The notes beneath the pieces are model-generated. The model had not been told where the DNA came from. It saw only the letters and a program-made list of their open reading frames with translations, and made no database searches. DNA of 64,000 bases from Branchiostoma floridae (lineage: Eukaryota; Chordata; Leptocardii; Amphioxiformes; Branchiostomatidae): NCBI RefSeq assembly GCF_000003815.2, contig NC_049997.1, forward strand, positions 8,734,431 to 8,798,430, given 5' to 3'. The position numbers and the translations under genes were made by a program. Shown in pieces: positions 25,980-37,078 of the stretch. The number at the start of each line of letters is the position of its first letter. Positions within the stretch are counted from its first letter, which is position 1.

Positions 25980-27735
25980 GTTGTGATGGTAGCTTTGAGT
26001 TAAACTTTCAAGCATGAAAGCACTTGAAATCAGCGTTAAGTATTACATTTTCCTGTGAATAATTATATGCCTTTAGGTTCAAGGCTAGTCTGTGATGCTC
26101 TAATCAACTTCTCTCAGTATGAACTTTTTGTGTAGCTCACTTTGAACAATATTTCAACTCGTGATAAAACGATACGACTTTCGCCGCCATGTTTTTTTGT
26201 AGTTGAAGGTCAGTCATATTTAAGCTCTTGATGAAACGATAAAAGCTATGAAGCCGCCATGTTGTCTCTTTGTTTGGGAGATTTGAGATAAACTTTCCAG
26301 CCATGAGAAACCCTTAAAATGAGCCTTGCATAACTTTTCCTGTGAACAATTAGATGTCTTCAGGTTCCAGGATAATCTATGATACTCTAATCAACTCTTC
26401 TTAGTATAAAAATCCTGTGTCACTTTGAACAATCTTTCAACTCATGATTATGCGATACGACTTTTGCCGCCATTGTTTGTTGTACTTGACGGTCAACATT
26501 AGTCGAGCTTCTGATGAAACGATAAGAGTGATCAGTAAAGCCGCCATGTTGTCTCTTTGTTTTGTGGCTTTGAGCTTTCCAGCCATGACATACCCTTGAA
26601 ATGAGCCTTGCATAACTTTTCCTGTGAATAATTAGATGTCTTCAGGTTCAATGCTAGCCTGTTATACTCTAATCAACTCTTCTTAGTACAAAATCCTTGT
26701 GTGTAGTTCACTTTGAACAATCTTTCAACTCATGATTATGCGATACGACTTTCGCCGCCATGTTTTTTGTTGTACTTGACGGTCAACAATTAAGTCGAGC
26801 TTCTGATCAAACGATAAGAGTGCTAAAGCCGCCATGTTGTCTTTTTGTTTTGGAGCTTTGAGCTTTCCAGCCATGAGATACCCTTGAAATGAGCCTTGCA
26901 TAACATTTCCTGTGAACAATTAGATGCCTTCAGGTTCAATGTTAGCCTGTTATACTCTAATCAACTCTTCTTAGTAGAAAATCCTTGTGTGTGATTCACT
27001 TTGAACAATCTTTCAACTCATGATTATGCGATACGACTTTCGCCGCCATGTTTTTTGTTGTACTTGACGGTCAACAATTAAGTCGAGCTTCTGATCAAAC
27101 GATAAGAGTGCTAAAGCCGCCATGTTGTCTTTTTGTTTTGGAGCTTTGAGCTTTCCAGCCATGAGATACCCTTGAAATGAGCCTTGCATAACATTTCCTG
27201 TGAACAATTAGATGCCTTCAGGTTCAATGTTAGCCTGTTATACTCTAATCAACTCTTCTTAGTAGAAAATCCTTGTGTGTGATTCACTTTGAACAATCTT
27301 TCAACTCATGGTAAAACGGTACGACTTTCGCCGCCATGTTTTTTGTTGTACTTGAAGGTCAACAATAGTCAACTTCTGATGAAAAGATAAGAGTGATAAA
27401 GCCGCCATGTTGTCTCTTTGTTTTTGGAGCTTTGAGCTTTCCAGCCATGACAATATTACCCTTGAAATGAGCGTTGCATAACTTTTCCTGGAACAATTAG
27501 ATGTCGCCAGATTCAAGGCTATTCTGTTATGCTCTAATCAACTTCTCTTTTGGCATTTACTTGTGTCTAGTTCACTGTGAACAGTCTGTAGTTCACTGTG
27601 AACAGTCTGCCACAATACAACTTCCGCCGCCATTTTTTTGTACTTGAAGGTCAACAATAGTCCTGATGAAACGATAAGAGTGATAAATCCGCCATATTGT
27701 TTCTTTGTTCGGGACTGCCGGGACTAAAACTTTTA
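25980..27735. repeat. ~288-bp tandem array, about six units, with paired YY1-type motifs
   Basis: Landmark CTTCAGGTTCAA-type sequence recurs at about 26070, 26349, 26637, 26926, 27214 and 27503. The two central units (about 26735-27310) are identical at a 288-bp offset. Most units carry two GCCGCCATGTT sites (reverse AACATGGCGGC), giving ten exact matches to AANATGGCGGC: 26183, 26253, 26540, 26754, 26828, 27042, 27116, 27330, 27401 and 27626. Outer units are more diverged. ORFs of 64-71 codons here repeat with the unit and are not supported as genes. Confidence 0.9.
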
Positions 27736-28830
27736 CAGCAGAGAGTTAACTTCACAAGGTCAGTATGGGGAAGCATTACGTACGAGTATTGAGCTTAGAT
27801 ATCATGTTATTACAGAAAGGATCAACAAAGAATAGTCTGTGTTATGAAAATATCTAAAGTTGTGCCTTTCCAACCTGAATCACAAAACACGTAGTAGAGA
27901 TAGTAAAGGAAGATATGAATCAAGGCAGTGACTATTCTCTTTGTGATATTTATTTGTATCTGAAAGGACTATAGATATGGTATCAAAGCCATAACTTTCA
28001 GGTTATCAAGGAATATTCCGATCATAATAAATGTTGTATCGTACAGTAAGAGTCGATAACCATTAGCACAATGCTCTCAGGGTTTTTGAACATACTGAAT
28101 AGCCAAACGTAAAAACACACAAGACTGCATGTGACCTTTTAAGAAACATTGGACTTCTTTTTAGTTAAACAGTTCAAATATCTTGATTTGAAGTGGATAA
28201 TTGGGACAAAGTAACATTTAACGACCTTTACTGAGTAATCACTTACAAATTATCACAAAAAGTGTCCTTGAGCAACCTTAATTGTCCACTGATTTAAAAG
28301 CACAGCATGTTAAGGGCACGTGTTTGACAAATTGTCCTAATTTGTAATATATAGTCTTGCCTTGTCCCTGAATAATAGAAACAGTATCAAAACAATTGTC
28401 AACAGTGAATACTTTTGTGCATAGAACCTGACTGAGAAAAAGAGAAAAAAAGGCAGAGAGAGAAGCCAAAAAGAGGAAGGAAACGCACCTCGGGTATGGG
28501 TGGTATTACCAGATCAACTTGTCCTTACATTAAAGATAATATTGCTACAACTTTTGTTATTTATTCTCGCGGCATCTCAATATGGATTGGTAGCCCTACT
28601 ACTTTTGAAAGTTGATTTACAAGGGGGTTCACCATACATGACAAGACAAAACGTGTTACATTCAGTCAAAGTTAAGACACCAGTGGACAACATACAGTAC
28701 ATAACAAGCGTGAGATTCAAAATCATTGTCCATCTAATTTCACCAAGGAGCGTTTATCAGATAAAATCTATTTGATTCATACATTGAATGGGACTGTGAT
28801 TTATAACTGGCCGTTTTGGTGATATAAACA
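27736..28830. other. Intergenic DNA, nothing recognised
   Basis: AT-rich. A 91-codon hydrophobic ORF at 28500-28775 has no splice or homology support. Confidence 0.4.
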
Positions 28831-28831
28831 G

Positions 28832-29345
28832 TTGTTTTTGCAGAAAAAGACATATTATTGTAAAGATTAAAACATGGCTACATTTTCAAATTGCATGTAC
28901 AGTTATTTAGAACTTGTTGAAATTTGAACAACTATCCATAGGCTACAACATGTCTTACAATGACTGACTACTGGTTAAAGCAGATACACCATTTTCAAAT
29001 TGTATGCACAGATTTCCATTCATTAACTATTTTGAACGTAGCTCATTTTATTCAATACATTCCAATGGCAAAATGTTGAAATATGAACAACTATCCATGG
29101 GCTACAAAATGTCTTCCAATGACTGGCTCCTGATTGTAGCAGGTACACCACTTTGCTGGGTCATCAAAGTGACTGCAGTTTCAAATTGTATTTGCACATG
29201 TACAACTTTCCATTCAGTAGAACGTAGCTTATTTACATAAATTCCTATGACCAAATGTTGAAATATGAACAACTATCCATAGGCTACAAAATGTCTTACA
29301 ATGACTGAGTCCTGACTGTGGAAGGTACACCACTTTGCTGGGTCA
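28832..29345. repeat. Degenerate 160-180 bp tandem repeats, three units
   Basis: GAACAACTATCCAT, GGCTACAA.ATGTCTT and AATGACTG recur at about 28928, 29087 and 29267, with TTTCAAATTGTAT and ACCACTTTGCTGGGTCATC parts. Confidence 0.75.
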
Positions 29346-30266
29346 TCGTGCCCCTTTGAGGGCCAAAGTTCGTGTCCCAAGGCTGTACGCCATGTTAATA
29401 ACAGCCAGGGGCTGACATGTAACATGTATAGAGGTGTTGTGACTGACAAGGTTGTGGTCCGGGGTTGCCCCACTTGACACTTAGTGATCGATTATTAGCC
29501 TACTGACAGTACAATACACCTTGGAGTGACACACATCTGTACTTTCTTTAGCTGACCTTCGTATACATGGCACGTGCATGTATTATTTTTCTACCAACAA
29601 TCATCACCAAGGACACTGGATTTGCTAACACCTACTGAAGATATGACGTTATTACACTGTAGTATGTATGAGGTATACGACAGACAGTAAGGGGCTCCAA
29701 AAAAGCGTTGTGAATAAACCTTTACGACTGAATATACGACTTAAATGATGTTGTTAATGAGATATTAACATACATCGCTTACCGATTTTTTCAACACTGA
29801 TTTGTTTACCTTTTTTTTACACGCCTACTATTAGTGACGTTGACATGTATGAAAAAAATGCATATAGTACTACGTTTGTAACATAGTACGAAACTCAATA
29901 CCGGTACAGTATCTCACTAACTTCCTAATTATTAGATACCTTAGTGTGACGTAAAACAAAGAACGGGTAGTGTACCTTTCTTCTAAAGCATTTTGTTCAG
30001 TTGGATGTGGCACATTAAACACCAGTATGACTTACTTTTGCCGTGGAACCAAGATGGCAGCTGTGTCACCGGAATGTTGTCTAACAACTATTTTAGGTCA
30101 TAGGTCATCTGGGATTAGACGAGAAATGACAAAAAAGCCGGGGTGGGGGGGGGGGGGGTACAAATCAAGCTAACACAAACATTTAACTTTAGGAGAAAGA
30201 CTGGGATGTATTGTATTATATCGGGAAGTACAGGAAAAGTAACACCCCTGTAAAATGTTTTCCCAA
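29346..30266. other. Intergenic DNA, nothing recognised
   Basis: It contains a G-run at about 30143-30158; no gene is seen. Confidence 0.4.
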
Positions 30267-30366
30267 NNNNNNNNNNNNNNNNNNNNNNNNNNNNNNNNNN
30301 NNNNNNNNNNNNNNNNNNNNNNNNNNNNNNNNNNNNNNNNNNNNNNNNNNNNNNNNNNNNNNNNNN
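30267..30366. other. Assembly gap (100 N)
   Basis: A 100-N placeholder gap of unknown true size. Confidence 0.95.
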
Positions 30367-30428
30367 TTAGGAGGTTTGACGCAACAAATTTTATAGCACT
30401 GTGTACAGCATAAGCTACAATTAGATAA

Positions 30429-30639
30429 TATACTGTACATGCAGAAATGTTCGCGGTGGATTAATGTTCGCGGTTTTCGTGGCGACCGCTTCACCGCGAA
30501 TTTAAAACCACCGCGAACATTTTTACTTAACAGTAAGCAAGTGTATGGTGCTACCGCGAACTTAAAACCACCGCGAAAAGTCCATTTTCCCGCTACCGCG
30601 AAATTAAATCCCCGCGAACTTAAATGCATTTACAGTATA
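30429..30639. mobile_element. CGCGAA-rich inverted-repeat element
   Basis: The ends TATACTGTACATGCA and TGCATTTACAGTATA are inverted. Inside, GTTCGCGGT/ACCGCGAAC units recur at least six times in both orientations. It is a MITE-like element with strong folding potential and a very high local CpG density. Confidence 0.75.
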
Positions 30640-31181
30640 GCAATATGGGACAGTAGGGATTGGAATCCAATCCATTTGTCATTCTCCTGGGAGAGATTGG
30701 AATTTCAATCATTCCTAGGGGGATTGGAATTCTGCCAAAATGCTAAAGCCTCTGTTGTATTATTTTTTTAAATGAACAATTTAAAGTTTAAGCCATTGAC
30801 TAAGGTACTGTTATACACCAGTAAGAAGTATACTGCATATTCTTGAGATCTAAGTGTCTGAAAAAATATAAAACGTCTGCTGTAGTGTTAGAAATGTGAA
30901 GTTAGCAATAGACTAAATATACTGTTTAAACTAGTGAGTAATGTACAGCCCATTAAAGTGATAAAATGATAAATCGTTTGTTGTATAATTGTATTACGAT
31001 TATTTGTAAAGAAGAAGTCCTTGAAGGGACTTGATAAACTAAAAAACAGTTTGGAATAACGTTACTTGGGAATAAAGGAATGATATTCAACGTAGAAGAA
31101 AATATCATATTAAGTTTAGGTAAAGATTTCAACTGGTTTTGAAGCTGAACTTTAACATTCTGTCTGTTTTTTTATTTCCAG

Positions 31182-31263
31182 CGTTACAAATGGCATCAGG
31201 TTTACATATTAAGTCAAGTATTCTTGGATTTAAAACTTGAGGATCTCTCACCGATAATTCAAG
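31182..31263 (+). promoter_or_regulatory. 5' UTR segment with putative splice acceptor and 17-codon uORF
   Basis: A pyrimidine-rich tract ending TTTCCAG at 31181 looks like a splice acceptor, so the coding start probably lies in the second exon of the transcript. The segment contains an upstream ORF at 31190-31240 (ATG GCA TCA ... ACT TGA) that ends 23 bases before the main ATG, which could dampen translation. The upstream noncoding exon was not located. Confidence 0.4.
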
Positions 31264-34239
31264 ATGGCGGACGAATGTGACACTTCTGACGTGGAGGTCA
31301 AAGGTGCTGAGAACGAATTAGAAACGATGAACCGTAAAGAGCAGAAACCAAATATTACAGATAATACTTTACCTGCTAAAAACAGCGAAAATAACGAAAC
31401 TTCTATTGACATCGAGAAAGAAAACGAAAACAACGAAGCTCAGGAAACTCAACCCTTGCTCTCGATCTCACAAAGTCAAGTCGTCTCCGAGGGGACCAAA
31501 GTGATCACAACGGTTTACGAACTTTCCGAGGAAGAAGCAACCAAACCAAAGAAAAGACGTACTTGTAAGGAGTTCTTCTGTGCCTGGGATGACAGAAGGG
31601 CCTATTATTTTGGCAGAAAGTTAGGTATCATCTTTGTTTACTTGGGAATAGCAATGGTGATCGCAGGTATCGTGCTTGTCTGGATCTCAACCGTGTGGAA
31701 ACCGGAAAGGCCGTTTGCGATGATGATCTGGATTGGAATCACGGTAGGTTAATAGAAAAATTGGTAAACACTTAAAACACAAAAAATAGCAATGTTTAAA
31801 ACCCAGTTAACGCAAATGTGGTGTCAGTAGACCTTTAATGACGTGGAGGTCAAAGGTGGTCAAATGTGTCATGTGAAGTCACGTTGATTCAAACATTTAG
31901 CGTGCGAAGTCTGTTTCCTCTTTCCACCAGGACGGCGCTCTTGTCGTGCTCTCTTTGCGACCTGACATTTTAAACCGATCGCTCAACGAATTCTACAGAA
32001 AAGATACGAATGAACCTTTTTACGCTTTGCGTGTTATGTCGTACTTTCATTAATACTAACATATTTTGTATGAATCAGATACATTCATATTTATGTCACA
32101 GTAAGAGCTCAGCGCAGCGCTTCTAGTATGTTTGTGTGTGTGTGTGTGGGGGGGGGGTATGCAGTGTTTTTGATGTTCCATACTAGTTTCAAGTAAATAT
32201 CTATTTTTTATGCTTTGTTTCAGGTTATCATAGTTGGAGCGTTGATTATTGAAAACTCCAACTGGCAGAAGGAGATTGACAAGGCTAAGAAACGGGTATG
32301 TTGTGTAGCGTTGTAAAATAAAACTACAACATAAGACAGATAACAATTACTCAAGCAACTATCTGGACAAGAATTTGGAAAGGCGATAGAGTTGAATTTC
32401 CCTAAGACGTATCTATTTGTATAAGTACCTCATATTTGTCGTATGCAATAACCAAAATGTTCAACCTTCAAAGCTATATATATTCTAAGGTACGCATTGC
32501 CAAATACAAGAAAGTAAAACTTTTTAAGATGGTCCATATTTCGTATGGCATTATAATACCTTATTTAATCACTTGATGAAACATGGTATGGTTCTGTATC
32601 AATATATTGCATCTATCTTAAATTTGTTAAAAATAATTGCTCAATTAGTATTAAAATAAATTAACAATGGATTTTAAATTTCTAACAGAACATTGTGTAT
32701 GCACAAGAGAAGCTCAAGGAAAAGGCAAAAGAACCCAAAATGTTCTTCGGAGCAGCTTTCAATGACATCGACATAACGGACGAAAGTGGACAACCTGTTC
32801 ATCTAACAGAAGAGCAAGTACGAAATATGGTCAGCGATTTGGTGGGACCGGACGCCATCCATTCTATCTATCATATCGAAGGACAATGGAAAGTTTACTT
32901 CCATACCAAACCCGCTAGAGATGAGTTTATGAGCAAATCGTTGATTTACAGGGGCAAAGAGGTTAGAAAGTATGTCATTGAGTCCAAAACAGAAGAGGGG
33001 TTGGCTGCCCTATCTGAGTTGCACGCTATGGAAGCATTGGAAGCCCAGAATACGACCTTATACGGCTACACGTTTGAAGAAAGGGATGTCGTTGATGATG
33101 ATGGTAATATGGTGAAATTAAAAGAAGATGAAGTTTGTGAAAGTATTCTTAGTACTGACATTGATCCAGATAAGCTATACGCTGTGGAGAACATACGAGG
33201 GGAGTGGAAAATATATGTCTACGGACAAACCTCGGGGGAAAAACTTCTAGAGCAAGGTCTTATAATCAGAGGACGTAGTATTAGACTAAGTACAATAGAC
33301 TACAGCAAGATTGTCCAGCCTCCGAAGGTAAAATTGAGAAAGTCAAGCACGTCGGGCGCAAGCGGTGAAAAGGACATGTCAGGTGTGGCCATTCTGAAGA
33401 TCCTGAATCTACCTGTTGTTGTTGAAGACCGTCTAGTTATCAAGAACTTGCAAAAAGCAGGGTGCAAAGTGAAAGGGGCCATACAGAAACAGAGAGTCAA
33501 GCGTGAGTACGCAAAGGCATCAGTGTACTTCTTCAACGGCATTCGCTTTGTACGTGTCCGTATTCCTAGCATAAAGCGGTTTCCTCTGAAGCAGGTTTGG
33601 GACGGATACTTTGTCAAACTAGAAGTGGTCAAAGTTTTCCCAGATAATGACACCTCCGAGCAAAACGCCAGGCTAGATTCGGCCATTTGTGTTCTGAAAG
33701 TGGAAGACAAAGCCACAGATGCTAGCAGAAAAACAGAAGTCGTGACGACAGCTATTTGTCACGTGAATAATGAAGCAAAAGAAAACCTTACACTACCGTC
33801 CTTCTCAGACACTGATGGTGCAGGGGAGACTTACGGAGCCGATAAACTCTCACGAGAAAGTGTGAGAACTTCTCTGCATGAACTTGACATGGGGACTGAT
33901 CGTACGGATGGATTAGATGCAGGTGAACTCTCGCAAGAGTTTACGAGCCCTTCTTTGTATGACCTTGACATGGACCCAAACCACATACATACTGAGGAAT
34001 TATTGGTAGAAAATGAACTCTCGCGAGAGAATACGAGATCCATATCTGGCGATCTCGAAGGAGCGGTTGGTGGAGAGGAGTCAGAGGATTTGAACATTCC
34101 GGAAATGGTGAAGAGAGCCAATGGTGATTCCGGAATACAGACTCCGGAATCCGGATCGAGAACTTCCGTTCTGGGGTCACAGATGTCAAACCAGGAAGGA
34201 GCACGACTGACTCAAATGCGACAAGAATATCTCGTGTGA
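31264..34239 (+). CDS. Two-pass membrane protein with repeated alpha/beta (RRM- or gag-like) cytoplasmic domains
   Basis: Three exons: 31264-31743, 32224-32295 and 32689-34239, phase 0 at both junctions, giving 700 residues. The acidic, Asn/Glu-rich N-terminus (~115 residues) is followed by TM1 (about 120-142), a short loop and TM2 (about 152-172), with intron 1 inside TM2 after WIGIT. Exon 3 encodes two clearly related ~80-residue units (about 202-281 and 308-387). Each has an acidic D-x-x-G segment, then a [GE]xWK[VI]Y strand and a [KR]..L.[YI]RG[KR].[VI]R end. A third, more divergent unit starts near 417. The spacing suggests ferredoxin/RRM-like folds as in gag-like or ZCCHC-type proteins, which is inference. 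A Ser/Glu-rich tail has three ELSRE-type repeats. The start AAGATGGCGGA resembles a YY1 initiator element. The closest relative in the window is the 14.9-kb gene. Confidence 0.75.
31744..32223 (+). other. Intron 1 of the 31.3-kb membrane gene
   Basis: It runs GTAGGT...TTTCAG, phase 0. It carries the family B MITE copy 3 and a short GT/G run near 32134-32158. Confidence 0.7.
31917..32129. mobile_element. Inverted-repeat MITE, family B copy 3 (intronic)
   Basis: Left CTCTTTCCACCAGGACGGCG, core CGATCGCTCAACGAATTCTA, right arm CAGTAAGAGCTCAGCGCAGCG then TTCTAG. It is more diverged than copy 1. Confidence 0.65.
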
Positions 34240-35067
34240 TATTTTCTTACCCTTGAAATATTCAACTTTATAGACAATGAATGTTTCTTTTTTTTAAGAA
34301 GACAATGGGATCCGATTCTATTCCACACATATACAATGTACATAGCTATATATGTTTACGTTTGTACTATATTGTTCTATTGCTTTATCGTGATGATTCA
34401 CATACTTTAAACTATACAATTTCTGCAGGTATGTCCTGAATAGAAAATAGACTAGCCTGACTAAAATCGTGCCCCTAGCGGCCGGCAGTATAGTTGCCAC
34501 TTGCTAGGAGGGGGTCATTGAAGGTGGTATGTCACTGCACTTGGGACACTGGTGCGACACTGCGGGTTTGTTCATTGCGGCACTGTTTTGTTATTATACC
34601 ACCTTAACCCCAGCAAGTGAGAGGTTGTGTAAGTACAGGCTAGATCGAATAGACGTTTTAATAGCTTACTGTAAGGTTGTAAGATGTTTCGCATTGCTTT
34701 TATACTTTGAACCGTATCGTGTTTTGATATGTTGGGTATGGATGGTGTAGCTATAATCTACATGTGTGCAGTTTGTAGTCATGCAGAATACCATGTAAAT
34801 ACACACCATTGACCTCACCACACTTGTGATTTGTCAATACTCAAGGAAAGATCACTACCTCGAGTTGAACTTGAAAAACACAAAGTCATAACAACCCAAA
34901 TTCACTTGGGCAGCAATCTTGCTCAGCTAAGTTCATTGATTAAAAAATTCGTTTACGCTTTGTGTATGTTGTTGTCTTTTCAATCATATTTTACATTTAT
35001 CATGATATTTCGATCCGAGTCAAGATTTGTACAATTCCGACTTTGTTCCCAGTGTAATTGCCATTTA
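34240..35067. other. 3' flank of the 31.3-kb gene and intergenic DNA
   Basis: No clear AATAAA near the stop. Apart from the short MITE at 34521-34615 nothing is recognised. Confidence 0.4.
34521..34615. mobile_element. Internally deleted family A MITE (95 bp)
   Basis: AAGGTGGTATGTCACTGCAC followed by GCGGCACTGTTTTGTTATTA and then TACCACCTT. Most of the core and right arm is missing, but both outer ends remain. Confidence 0.6.
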
Positions 35068-35293
35068 AACCCTTTTCCACTAGACGGCGATCGCGCTGCG
35101 CTGTCACTGCGACTTGAAACGGTTGTGTGAAATCTTCGATTACACACTGGGTATAAGATACATAAGTGTGACTGAAAAGACAACAAAACACGCAAAGCGA
35201 AAAAAAGTTTTTTTCCTTACAAGTCATTGAAGGATCTGTCAAATTTCAGGTCACTGAGAGAGCCTGGCGAGAGCGCCTTCCAAGTGGAAATGG
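35068..35293. mobile_element. Inverted-repeat MITE, family B copy 4
   Basis: Left AACCCTTTTCCACTAGACGG, right GCGAGAGCGCCTTCCAAGTGG. The core has ACAACAAAACACGCAAAGCG, in inverted orientation to copy 1. Confidence 0.7.
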
Positions 35294-36270
35294 AGAATTT
35301 GGGCTTTATGCACAGTTGGATAACATTATGGGTACCTGATATAAACGTTGAAATGAAGCACTTGCTTGGATACCATTCCTGTCAAATGATATCAAAATTG
35401 TACTCCACGTCATATCTCAAACAAACCATGAAATAAAAGCTACATCATGAAAAGTTTGATATTTTCTCCAAGGAGCTACATTGTATAAAACTACTACTGA
35501 GGTGATGAAGCATCCAATGAGTGTATCATATTGCTGTGTGCATTGATCATTCACACGAGATGGTGTTAGGATGCTGATAGCATGATAAATCATACCTTGA
35601 CACCTCCTGAAAGACAGAACGTAACCATTGATCCCTCATAACAAGGACCAGATGTCATGCTCGCACCTACTGATCCCTTCAAACGACGCCATTAACTTCA
35701 CCTAACTAGATTCTAAGGCACTAAGATCCATCATTTAATCATCGGCGCCTTGGGGATTCTAAGTTCCTCAGAATAGATCCTCATATGTCTTTATTGCCTT
35801 GAAGATCAGCAAGCGTCTGTTAGGACATTACACTGTCTCACGTTACTCACGTTTGAAATAATCATTGTACCCGACCGCGAGGTGAGAGCACTGTCTTTGG
35901 ATCCATGGAGCGTACGTATGTACGATAATGCAACTTGGTGCAAATTTTTTTAACTTAAGACTGCTACTTTGTGGAGTTTTTACATGCTACATAGACGTTC
36001 ATTTGTGGAAGCAAGGGTGTATAAAAACCTTTGAAGGTCCTTACATCAAATCCTAATAAATCCATCAAAATATATCATTACATGTACAACGGTGCAAAAT
36101 CTAGTAGGGTTCATCGTCCGTGCCTCTTCGTTTTGGTCATTTTTTGTTTTTTCAATTTCAAGAGTCTCTAAATTAAGGTTACATCTGGAGCCGTACGTGT
36201 GTCTGGCGGTAGGTTGTTCCAGACATTGGGTCCACGGTTTTCTATCGATCTTTTGAAGGTCTCTCATTTT
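35294..36270. other. Intergenic DNA, nothing recognised
   Basis: No gene or transposon recognised. Confidence 0.4.
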
Positions 36271-37078
36271 TATATTTCAGCCATACCATAGGTATGGTGA
36301 AATATATTGTATTCGTAATGTTTCTTTCTTTCTTTCTTTCTCCTGTCAAATCTTCAAATCGAATCAACTCCGCCATTTTTTAACCGATTGACTTGAAATT
36401 TGGCACAATGGTAGAGTAAGCCAATACCCCTAGGTGTTTTTTTCATTTTTTTCATATCTGCCTTTAAAATGATTTTATTGAGGTTTTTGTCAATTTTTAT
36501 GTATATTTCGGGCTCCTGTACCCTGGTATTACAGCCGAATGACATAAAATTTGGTACAGAGGTGCCTTGATCATATGCTCACCTAGATTCAATAACAGTT
36601 TTGGCAGACGGTACAAAGAAATGCTTAATTTTGCGATTTTTGGCCATTTTTTGACCAAAAAAGGACATTTTTGGCTCCCGTAGCCTCGTTTTACAACCAA
36701 ATGATCTGAAATTTGGTATAAAAGTGCCCTTCAATTATGTGCACATAAATTCAATAAAAGTTTTCCCCTACGGTACAACAAAATGCTTAATTTTGCGATT
36801 TTATGGCCATTTTTTGACAAAATTTGGACATTTTTGGCTCCTGTTCCCTCGATTTACAACCTAATGACCCGTAAATTGGTAAAGGGGTGCTCTAGATATC
36901 TATTCAAATGACCCATGTATAATTTTTGGCATGGACCACTTTAAAATGATATATTTTGGATTTTTTTGGTCATTTTCCAATGGCCAAAGGGGCCAACGAC
37001 CTCAAGGCCTATTGTTGCATGATGGAGATGGCTGAAATATGCTGTATTTGCTCTCAAGCAAATGTCGGCCTTTCTAGT
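36271..37078. repeat. 0.8-kb dispersed repeat, copy 1
   Basis: It begins with the palindrome TTTCAGCCATACC-AT-AGGTATGGTGAAA and a TTTC tetranucleotide run. It then has three or four ~160-bp sub-units (GGCTCCTGT.CCCTCG.TTTACAACC; AATGCTTAATTTTGCGATTTT). ATATTTCAGCC at the left and GGCTGAAATAT at 37030-37040 are inverted ends. It is repeated at 37962-38755. Confidence 0.85.

Noticed and set aside
26725-27516. Three similar 64-71 codon minus-strand ORFs considered as a tandem gene family
   Set aside because: They follow exactly the 288-bp repeat unit, outer units are frameshifted, and there is no start or splice context or recognisable domain.
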